Shown piece after piece: positions 1-5,979 of a stretch of DNA of 6,302 nt; position 1 is the first letter of the stretch, and every line of letters begins with the position of its first letter. The notes beneath the pieces were generated by a model that had not been told where the DNA came from, searched no databases, and saw only the letters and a program-made list of their open reading frames with translations. The stretch covers positions 1 to 6,302 of the forward strand of contig DPZW01000039.1 in assembly GCA_003536545.1 (NCBI GenBank), read 5' to 3'. Source of the stretch: Rhodospirillaceae bacterium (GTDB lineage: Bacteria > Pseudomonadota > Alphaproteobacteria > UBA11073). A program made the translations under genes and the position numbers.

Positions 1-95
1 CCGACCACACCATTTTCGCAAAAGTTGCAGGTGCGGTTGAGTTTTTCATGGCACGCGGTGGCCGCCAAGCAGTGCGCATCAAAGAAAACGCGTAA
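1..95 (+). CDS. rpmA: 50S ribosomal protein bL27, C-terminal part (5' end outside window)
   Basis: The reading frame open from the left edge (first full codon at base 3) encodes 30 residues beginning DHTIFAKVAG and ending RIKENA before a TAA stop. The DHTIFA(K)V segment is typical of the C-terminal half of bL27, a protein of the large ribosomal subunit whose N-terminus lies near the peptidyl transferase centre. That N-terminus is outside the window. The next gene is obgE in the same direction, the usual rpmA-obgE order in many bacteria. The C-terminal extension FFMARGGRQAVRIKENA is typical enough in length. A strong terminator follows 17 bases after the stop, so this transcript probably ends here. 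The identification rests on a short fragment plus context and is still firm. Confidence 0.93.
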   Translation, partial: DHTIFAKVAGAVEFFMARGGRQAVRIKENA

Positions 96-112
96 CCTGA
101 TTACTGAATTCA

Positions 113-154
113 AAAAATGGCCGCGGGCATTTGCTTTGCGGCCATTTTTATTTT
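113..154 (+). terminator. Rho-independent terminator after rpmA
   Basis: A perfect 12-bp stem pairs AAAAATGGCCGC (113-124) with GCGGCCATTTTT (138-149) around a 13-base loop. The GC-rich core GGCCGC/GCGGCC is followed by a T-rich run continuing to base 154. Because the stem starts with a run of A, the structure could also stop transcripts coming from the other strand. It lies between rpmA and obgE and ends 19 bases before the obgE start, so obgE is fed either by read-through or by a promoter in or very near this hairpin. Confidence 0.88.
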
Positions 155-173
155 CTGATAGTTTGAACTCATT

Positions 174-1211
174 ATGAAATTTCTAGACGAAGCTAAAATC
201 CATTTGCAGTCCGGCAACGGCGGCGGCGGTTGTATCGCTTTCCGGCGCGAAAAATATATTGAATACGGCGGCCCGGATGGCGGCGATGGCGGCAAAGGCG
301 GCGATGTGAATTTTATTGCGGTGGCCAACCTCAACACATTAATCGATTTTCGCTATCAACAGCATTTCAAAGCCGAACACGGGCATAACGGTTCAGGCCG
401 CGACCGTCACGGCGCAAACGGCAAAGATATGATTGTGAAGGTACCCATCGGCACACAGGTGTTTGATGACAGCCGCGAATATTTGCTGGCCGATTTCACC
501 GAAGTGGGACAGGAAGTGCGGCTGCTGCGCGGCGGCGACGGCGGCATGGGCAATGCGCATTATAAATCTTCAACCAACCAGGCACCCAAATACGCAACGC
601 CCGGTTTTCCCGGCCAAACCATTTCGGTTTGGTTGCAATTAAAATTAATCGCGGATGTGGGTTTGCTGGGCATGCCGAACGCCGGAAAATCCACGTTTCT
701 TGCACGCACGACAGCGGCAAAGCCAAAGGTTGCGGATTATCCCTTTACGACTCTCAAACCCCAATTGGGGGTCGTAAACCAGGACGGCATGGAATTTGTC
801 ATCGCGGATATTCCGGGGCTGATCAAAGGCGCATCGGAAGGCGCGGGATTGGGCACACGGTTTTTAGGCCATATCGAACGCTGCAAAGTGTTATTGCATT
901 TGATCGACGGCACGCAGGAAGACGTGGTGGCCGCCTATAAGATGATCCGCCATGAATTATCGGAATATGATGAAGACGTCATGGATAAAATCGAAATCAT
1001 CGCCTTGAATAAAATTGATGCGATGGCGGCCGATGACATCAAAACCAAAATGCAGAAACTTCGGCGCGCCGCAAAAACTAAAATATTTCCGATTTCCGGC
1101 GTGAGCGGCGAAGGCATCGAAGACGTCCTGCGCGCTCTATCCGCCATTATCCGCGGCGAGCATTTGGAAGACCGAGATATAGAAGAAAATGATAGTGGCT
1201 GGTCGCCTTAG
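174..1211 (+). CDS. obgE: GTPase Obg (ribosome assembly GTPase, Obg/CgtA family)
   Basis: The protein has 345 residues. Residues 1-158 form the glycine-rich Obg fold, starting with the canonical MKFLDEAKI and containing glycine runs such as GNGGGGC and GGPDGGDGGKGGD. Residues 159-330 form the GTPase domain. It has G1 GMPNAGKS (166-173), switch I YPFTTLKP (189-196, T192/T193), G3 DIPG (212-215), G4 NKID (279-282) and G5 SGVSGEG (308-314), so all nucleotide-binding motifs are intact. The family acts in the cytoplasm in late 50S subunit assembly and is linked to (p)ppGpp signalling and growth control. The acidic tail (EHLEDRDIEENDSGWSP) is short, and the extra C-terminal domain of Gram-positive Obg is absent. 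The start is fixed by the conserved MKFLDEA, but no clear Shine-Dalgarno sequence is visible in the short leader after the upstream terminator. It ends 36 bp from the stop of convergent cobT. Confidence 0.98.
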   Translation: MKFLDEAKIHLQSGNGGGGCIAFRREKYIEYGGPDGGDGGKGGDVNFIAVANLNTLIDFRYQQHFKAEHGHNGSGRDRHGANGKDMIVKVPIGTQVFDDSREYLLADFTEVGQEVRLLRGGDGGMGNAHYKSSTNQAPKYATPGFPGQTISVWLQLKLIADVGLLGMPNAGKSTFLARTTAAKPKVADYPFTTLKPQLGVVNQDGMEFVIADIPGLIKGASEGAGLGTRFLGHIERCKVLLHLIDGTQEDVVAAYKMIRHELSEYDEDVMDKIEIIALNKIDAMAADDIKTKMQKLRRAAKTKIFPISGVSGEGIEDVLRALSAIIRGEHLEDRDIEENDSGWSP

Positions 1212-1247
1212 CTTACCATTTCCCTTCCCGATCCAAGTGGAGAGAAA

Positions 1248-3008
1248 TTATTTATGAAATAACTCCCCCAATTGCCCGACCAGCGTCTGCCCCAGTGCTG
1301 CCACATCCTGAATTGTAATTGCCTGCGAATAATATCGCCGCACATCATGGCCGATGCCAATCGCGCGGAGTTCGATTTTGCCGCTGGTTTCAATGGTGTT
1401 AATCACCTGCTGCAAGTGGCGTTCCAGATACATCGCAGGCGCGGCGGCCAGCGTGGCATCATCTACGGGCGCGCCGTCTGATATCACGAGCAGAATTTTC
1501 CGCGCTTCGGGCCGCTTGGCCAGGCGTTGCGCGGCCCACGTCAGAGCCTCACCATCCACATTTTCTTTCAGCAATCCCTCTTTCAACATCACGCCCAAAG
1601 CATTGCGCACGCGACGAAACGGCGTATCGGCGGATTTATAAATGATGTGGCGCAATTCATTCAGGCGTCCCGGCGTGGCCGGTTGTTGATCGCGGTGCCA
1701 CGCATCACGCGCGCGGCCGCCTTTCCATGTTGCCGTGGTGAAACCGAGAATTTCCGTTTTGACCGAACAACGCTCCAGCGTCCGCGTAATAATCTCCCCC
1801 GCCAGTGCCGCCATTAAAATCGGACGGCCACGCATGGATCCGGAATTATCGAGTAATAACGAAACCACAGTGTCGCGAAAATCACCTTTGACTTCCTGTT
1901 TAAATTGTAGGCCATGGGTGGGGTTCACAATCACACGCGCCAGGCGTGCATTATCCAAAATCCCTTCGTCTTGATCAAACACCCAGTGGCGTTGTTGTTG
2001 CGCCATCAATTGCCGCTGCAGGCGGTTGGCCAGGCGCGTGATGATTGGCCCCAATGGCGGCAAAGCTTCATCCAGCTGTTGGCGCAATTGCCGCATTTCA
2101 TCTGTACTCGCCAATTTTTCTGCCGGCACAATTTCATCAAACTCACGCGTATAAACTTTATAATCTGATGGGCTTTCCAGTGCATGAATCCATTCAGGCC
2201 GTGCGTGACGCTTCCCGGATTTTTCTTGCGCGCCCGCACCGCCGGGATTGAAACCGGCTTCCATCATCTGGCCTAAATCAGCGGGGGCCGTTTCTTCGCC
2301 GTTGTCTTCGATTAACTCATCTGCGCTTTGGATTTGCGCGCCTGTGCTGTCGTCATCATTTTCCATTTTCGGTACATCAGGTGGAATTTGTGAAAATGGA
2401 TCGTCATGGCTATCGGCTTCATCCATTTGTTTTTTGAAACCCAAATCAGCGAGCAAAGTTTGTGTAATTTCCGCATAAGTTTTCTGGTTCTGAATTTGCG
2501 CAGAAAGTTTTTCCGCGTAGTGCGACAAATGATTTTGCATCCAGCCATGCCACGCTTCCGGCACATCCAGTTTCATTCCTAGAAATTCTGCGCGCGCCCA
2601 GCGGCGCAGCACGAGCGGCATCGCCAGGACATCGCCTGCCTCGCTATGTGACAGATCCCGCCGCCGCGTTTCATCATACAAAAAATAATCAATATTCTTT
2701 GCCGTGCCGGGCAGTGGGATATTTGCAACAGCTTCTACGCGTGCTTCTTCCAGTGCGCGGTAACAGGCGAGCGCGAGCGTATCATCCGGCGCGCCGGTTT
2801 CGTAAATTTTCTCATCATGAAAACGTTGCCAAATCGCTTTGCGGTCCGCCTCGGCCCGCATCAGGCCAATAGCTTCGTGCCTTTTATAAGATTTATTTTC
2901 CAGAATGCCAGATGAGAGATAAATTTCACTGCGCGGCAATTGTGCCACCGCGCGGTAAGTTGCCTCATTGGCTTGGCGCAGGATTTCGCTGTTGGCAACG
3001 CGCGTCAT
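1248..3008 (-). CDS. cobT: Aerobic cobaltochelatase subunit CobT (VWA/MIDAS protein)
   Basis: The protein has 586 residues, close to the usual length of CobT (about 600-630). The N-terminal CobT region covers roughly residues 1-195. A strongly acidic linker (about 195-240, EADSHDD and ENDDD) joins it to the C-terminal part. The C-terminal von Willebrand A domain begins with the typical HWVFDQDEGILD (341-352). It carries the MIDAS motif DNSGSMRGR (387-395; D387, S389, S391), followed by LGFTTATWKGG (421-431), GRLNELRHIIYKSAD (447-461), LLKENVDGEAL (479-489) and ISDGAPVDD (509-517). In the family, CobT docks on the hexameric CobS ATPase and, with CobN, inserts Co2+ into hydrogenobyrinic acid a,c-diamide at the cost of ATP. 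The start overlaps the cobS stop in ATGA, so translation is probably coupled; no separate ribosome binding site is seen. CobN is not in the window, so a role in another metallation or chaperone process cannot be excluded. Confidence 0.95.
   Translation of the reverse strand: MTRVANSEILRQANEATYRAVAQLPRSEIYLSSGILENKSYKRHEAIGLMRAEADRKAIWQRFHDEKIYETGAPDDTLALACYRALEEARVEAVANIPLPGTAKNIDYFLYDETRRRDLSHSEAGDVLAMPLVLRRWARAEFLGMKLDVPEAWHGWMQNHLSHYAEKLSAQIQNQKTYAEITQTLLADLGFKKQMDEADSHDDPFSQIPPDVPKMENDDDSTGAQIQSADELIEDNGEETAPADLGQMMEAGFNPGGAGAQEKSGKRHARPEWIHALESPSDYKVYTREFDEIVPAEKLASTDEMRQLRQQLDEALPPLGPIITRLANRLQRQLMAQQQRHWVFDQDEGILDNARLARVIVNPTHGLQFKQEVKGDFRDTVVSLLLDNSGSMRGRPILMAALAGEIITRTLERCSVKTEILGFTTATWKGGRARDAWHRDQQPATPGRLNELRHIIYKSADTPFRRVRNALGVMLKEGLLKENVDGEALTWAAQRLAKRPEARKILLVISDGAPVDDATLAAAPAMYLERHLQQVINTIETSGKIELRAIGIGHDVRRYYSQAITIQDVAALGQTLVGQLGELFHK
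3005..3008 (-). other. ATGA stop/start overlap of cobS and cobT
   Basis: Read on the minus strand, the ATG of cobT and the TGA of cobS share bases in the sequence ATGA. No good Shine-Dalgarno sequence precedes the cobT start (upstream bases GAACTGAAACTCGCGGC), so re-initiation by ribosomes finishing cobS is the likely way cobT is translated. This fits an AAA+/VWA pair that must be made in a fixed ratio. Confidence 0.85.
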
Positions 3009-3955
3009 GCCGCGAGTTTCAGTTCTTCACCGAAACAACGCTGGAAGAATTCCGCCAGTGCCGGGCGTTCCAATTCGTCGCAGCGATTAATAAATGTCAC
3101 GCGCAAAGCCTCGCCCACATCACCAAAAATCTGAATATTCTCGCCCCAGGCAATCACGCTGCGCGGTGACATCACCGTGGCCAGATCGCCTGCCTGAAAC
3201 GCAACGCGCGTCATCGTCGCCAGCTCCACCATGCGCGTGATAGTTTTTTTATCCAGCTGCGGCAATTTCGATTGCACCATTTTTTCTTCCATGGCTTGTG
3301 GCAAATAATTCAGCGTTGCAATCACGTTCCAGCGATCGAGCTGGCCCTGATTGAGCTGTTGCGTGCCGTGATATAGCCCAGACGCATCGCCCAGCCCCAC
3401 CGTATTGGCCGTTGCAAACAAACGGAAAGATGTATGCGGATGCAGCACGCGGTTTTGATCGAGAATAGTCAAACGCCCATCGGCCTCGAGCAATCTTTGA
3501 ATGACAAACATCACATCCGGTCGGCCTGCATCATATTCATCAAGCACGAGCGCGACGGGACGTTGATAAGCCCAGGGGAGCATGCCTTCCTGGAAAGTGG
3601 TAATCTGCTTGCCGTCCTGCAGAATAATCGCATCCTTGCCGAGCAGATCCACGCGGCTGATGTGGCTATCGAGGTTAATGCGCACACATGGATAATTCAG
3701 TCGCGCGGCCACCTGTTCGATATGTGTGGATTTTCCCGTGCCGTGAAAGCCCTGGATGAGGACGCGGCGGTTATGCGTAAAGCCTGCCAGAATAGCGCGC
3801 GTGGTGGCCACATCAAAACAATAACTGTTATCTGCCACAGGCACATATTCCGCCAGGCCATCAGGCACGCTGTCAAAGCCCATCACCGGCCAACCCGGAT
3901 CAAAACCAAAGATTTTTTTGCTGTCAATTTTATGGGAGGACACAATATTTTTCAT
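3005..3955 (-). CDS. cobS: Aerobic cobaltochelatase subunit CobS (MoxR-type AAA+ ATPase)
   Basis: The protein has 316 residues, slightly shorter than typical CobS (about 330). A short N-terminal CobS-specific segment (about 1-40, with KIDSKKIFGFD) leads into the conserved DNSYCFDVATTRAILAGF. The AAA+ core follows: Walker A GFHGTGKST (69-77), the segment RINLDSHISRVDLLGKDAI (92-110), Walker B LVLDEYD (136-142), sensor 1 ATANT (181-185), LDRWN with a candidate arginine finger R208, and sensor 2 region MSPRS (262-266). All ATPase residues appear intact. The family forms hexameric rings that bind CobT and power cobalt insertion by CobN. The chosen ATG is supported by the N-terminal match; an in-frame ATG 18 bases upstream is cut off by a TAA. 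No Shine-Dalgarno sequence is visible, and the start codon lies within a perfect inverted repeat (3947-3980). It lies 57 bp downstream of the 632-residue gene and overlaps cobT by 4 bases. Confidence 0.96.
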   Translation of the reverse strand: MKNIVSSHKIDSKKIFGFDPGWPVMGFDSVPDGLAEYVPVADNSYCFDVATTRAILAGFTHNRRVLIQGFHGTGKSTHIEQVAARLNYPCVRINLDSHISRVDLLGKDAIILQDGKQITTFQEGMLPWAYQRPVALVLDEYDAGRPDVMFVIQRLLEADGRLTILDQNRVLHPHTSFRLFATANTVGLGDASGLYHGTQQLNQGQLDRWNVIATLNYLPQAMEEKMVQSKLPQLDKKTITRMVELATMTRVAFQAGDLATVMSPRSVIAWGENIQIFGDVGEALRVTFINRCDELERPALAEFFQRCFGEELKLAA

Positions 3956-3980
3956 GCCCCGAAATTAGGGCATGAAAAAT
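3947..3980. repeat. Perfect 13-bp inverted repeat spanning the cobS start codon
   Basis: ATTTTTCATGCCC (3947-3959) is the exact reverse complement of GGGCATGAAAAAT (3968-3980), separated by 8 bases. One arm contains the cobS start codon (3953-3955), so in the cobS mRNA the start would sit in a 13-bp stem. No T-run follows the stem outside the arms on either strand, so it is a poor intrinsic terminator. It may be an operator for a dimeric regulator or a hairpin limiting CobS translation. The repeat is seen directly; its function is inference. Confidence 0.8.
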
Positions 3981-4012
3981 CAAAAGTCACGCGGGTTTAT
4001 TCAAATCCACTG

Positions 4013-5911
4013 TCAAACTGGGGCCAAATTTGGATTCTGAGTATTTGTATATTGTGGTTGTTGCACAGGCGGAAGACCATCCACGCGCGGTGGGAATAAA
4101 TTTGGATCATTCTGTGGTGGAACAACACGGCCACCTACACCAGGTTGCGTTGGAGATGTAGGGTTATTGAACTGCAAGCTATCGCCCAAGAAGCCAGATG
4201 CTGAGCTATTCGACAGGCCATCTGGCTGATGCACTTTAGGCACTATCCGTGCACCCGCTGACTCTCCATTCAGCATACCATTAATATGGGCAGACATTTC
4301 AGTTTTATCTATACCGCTTTTTAATGCTTCACGGATATATGTGACAATCTCTGCCTTGCCTTCTCCTGTCATATGCGCAATCGCTTCAGGCGTTTTTCCG
4401 ATCAATTGTTCGCGGAATGTCAGGCTAACTTGTTGCCAATAGCTATTCAGTTTAGACAAATCTGCTGTTTTAACCGTTTGTGTTTCCGCATCAAAAGAGG
4501 TTTGTTGTGGGGCTTCTGTGTTAGTTGCAACTTTAAATCCTGTTTGCTGCAGCTGGTTATTAATTTCTGTATGATAAGTTTCAACTTCAGGTGCAATTGG
4601 AAATACCTGTGGTGCAGGCGGCAAAACTGGAGTTTCTGTGCCCAAAGCCGGTGGTTCACCCAAATTACCAAGTGACGCATAATAGGTGCGTTGCACATCT
4701 TCAGGTGCGCTGCCATTAGGTACGTTGGACTGTGAACCGCGCGCACCCAAACCATAAGCTCCTACAACACCCGCCGCGCCGGCTGTTCTTCTAGTCAGCG
4801 GTGTATTCAATGCCTTGCCAGCATTTCCGGCAACATTACGTAGACTATTCGACAGATTATTTCCTGTAGCCATGACCTTGCCATCTGCAGCAGTCCATGA
4901 ATTTGTTAGTGTAATGCCTTTCTTCTGCAGATCTTTCATCAATTTTGGATCGATATCACCCGCGATGCCAGGATGTTTTGCTTTCAGTTTGCCCAATTGG
5001 TCCGTGATTTGCTGCAGCCGCTTTTGATCTTTCATATTTTGGCGCATCATATTTTGTAATCTCTTGGCTTCCTGCTGTGCCCCCTTCAAAGCTTTACTTT
5101 CTTCAAGAATTTTTCCTAAGCCGGAAGACGGTTTAATGACGCGATTACGACATCCAGTGACAAAATCACTCACAGCCTCACGGCCAGCCGCTGTACGCTG
5201 TAGAACTTTTTCCACAGCTTTCCCAACGGGAGTTTTCTCAGCCTGTGCCAGACGCTGCGCTTCTTGGATTAGTTTTGTAGCTTTTGCCGCACGAGCCGCG
5301 CCCAATGTTTCTTTCAATAATAAACCAGCTTTACCTGCACCAAAAGGCAAAACCGTTAACAAAAGTTCAGCGTAATCTCCGCCATCTAACTGCTTCCCCG
5401 CAGCAATTTTGCCGGAAAGATTAGCAACTGTGACTCCTGTAAACGCAACTGTCCCTGCTACAGTCAAAGTTGCAGCGGACACGCCGCCAATTGTCGCTGC
5501 ACCCGTTAATCCTGCAGCCAGTGCACCACCAGTGGCCACTGTACCCACAACAACCAATGCACCAGTTGCCACATTGCGGGTAACCAGAGCTGTCTTTTCA
5601 CAACCTTCCCAAAAAGCAGCGCGGGCTTCTGCGTCTGCACCTTCTTTGGATGCGATCGCAGTCTGCATATTTATATTATTTCTCTTCTGTCCGCGTAAAG
5701 CCGTTTCATCTACTGGGCTTAATGTATAAGCTGCTGCACCATGCTGATCCAGCATGGCACGTCTTTTTTCGTATATCCCTGGGCTGCGCTCTTTAAGCAT
5801 CGCACGCTCTTCATGACTGGTCGCGAATTTATGCATGTGTAGCCGTGCACTGATCTCGTTGTTGATTGCAACGAGTTCATCATAAGTGGGTGCTCTGTTA
5901 TTGTTGGACAT
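4013..5911 (-). CDS. Unrecognised 632-residue protein with Gly/Ala-rich hydrophobic segment and Pro/Asn/Gln-rich tail
   Basis: I do not recognise this protein. It starts MSNNNRAPTY and has no signal peptide. Residues 10-100 are charged and look helical. Residues about 108-166 are rich in Gly, Ala, Val and Thr with many small-xxx-small spacings (VVVGTVATGGALAAG, VAGTVAFTGVTVANL), fitting one or two membrane helices or a glycine-zipper hairpin. After GKQLDGGDYAELLLTVLPFG (172-191) comes a charged, possibly coiled-coil stretch (about 205-315). A short second small-residue hydrophobic patch lies at 376-389. A Pro-rich linker (about 418-442) leads to a predicted mixed region (443-560) containing YWQQVSLTFREQLIGKTPEA. 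The tail (583-632) is rich in Pro, Asn and Gln. The only cysteines I see are C104 and C254. The start is supported by AGGAG 8 bases upstream. It sits between the J-domain gene and cobS in the same direction. A linker resembling those of polymorphic toxins is one reading, but no toxin domain is visible. Confidence 0.85.
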   Translation of the reverse strand: MSNNNRAPTYDELVAINNEISARLHMHKFATSHEERAMLKERSPGIYEKRRAMLDQHGAAAYTLSPVDETALRGQKRNNINMQTAIASKEGADAEARAAFWEGCEKTALVTRNVATGALVVVGTVATGGALAAGLTGAATIGGVSAATLTVAGTVAFTGVTVANLSGKIAAGKQLDGGDYAELLLTVLPFGAGKAGLLLKETLGAARAAKATKLIQEAQRLAQAEKTPVGKAVEKVLQRTAAGREAVSDFVTGCRNRVIKPSSGLGKILEESKALKGAQQEAKRLQNMMRQNMKDQKRLQQITDQLGKLKAKHPGIAGDIDPKLMKDLQKKGITLTNSWTAADGKVMATGNNLSNSLRNVAGNAGKALNTPLTRRTAGAAGVVGAYGLGARGSQSNVPNGSAPEDVQRTYYASLGNLGEPPALGTETPVLPPAPQVFPIAPEVETYHTEINNQLQQTGFKVATNTEAPQQTSFDAETQTVKTADLSKLNSYWQQVSLTFREQLIGKTPEAIAHMTGEGKAEIVTYIREALKSGIDKTEMSAHINGMLNGESAGARIVPKVHQPDGLSNSSASGFLGDSLQFNNPTSPTQPGVGGRVVPPQNDPNLFPPRVDGLPPVQQPQYTNTQNPNLAPV

Positions 5912-5919
5912 GCGCCATA

Positions 5920-5924
5920 CTCCT
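5920..5924 (-). promoter_or_regulatory. Shine-Dalgarno sequence of the 632-residue gene
   Basis: On the minus strand AGGAG lies 8 bases before the ATG at 5911, an ideal distance. It is the clearest ribosome binding site in the window and decides the start. Upstream, a weak candidate -10 (TATCAT, 5934-5939) is visible without a convincing -35, so a separate promoter in the 68-bp gap after the J-domain gene is possible but not shown. Confidence 0.75.
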
Positions 5925-5979
5925 ATATCTTTTATGATATTGGAAAAATATGAACCTATAATGACAGTTCCCTTAAATT

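Noticed and set aside
759..770. 12-bp palindrome CCCCAATTGGGG inside obgE
   Set aside because: It encodes part of the conserved KPQLGVV stretch of Obg, so coding constraint explains it.
3434..4099. Plus-strand open frame of 221 codons opposite cobS
   Set aside because: It lies antisense to the conserved AAA+ core of CobS and runs into the next gene. Its translation resembles no protein I know and it has no clear ribosome binding site. It is a shadow frame.
5409..5729. Plus-strand open frame of 106 codons rich in Ala, Val, Thr and Pro
   Set aside because: The composition is what results from reading the opposite strand of the Gly/Ala-rich segment of the 632-residue gene. No ribosome binding site was seen.
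5739..5757. 8-bp inverted repeat CCATGCTG/CAGCATGG with a 3-base loop inside the 632-residue gene
   Set aside because: It lies within coding sequence (A-M-L-D-Q-H-G), has no T-run, and short repeats like this are expected by chance in a window of this size.
5957..5962. TATAAT on the plus strand in the gap before the J-domain gene
   Set aside because: It would drive transcription antisense to the J-domain gene, has no -35 at the right distance, and lies in an A/T-rich gap where such a match is expected.
5951..5969. Possible hairpin GAAC...GTTC after the J-domain gene
   Set aside because: The stem is only 4 bp with an 11-base loop, too weak for a terminator.
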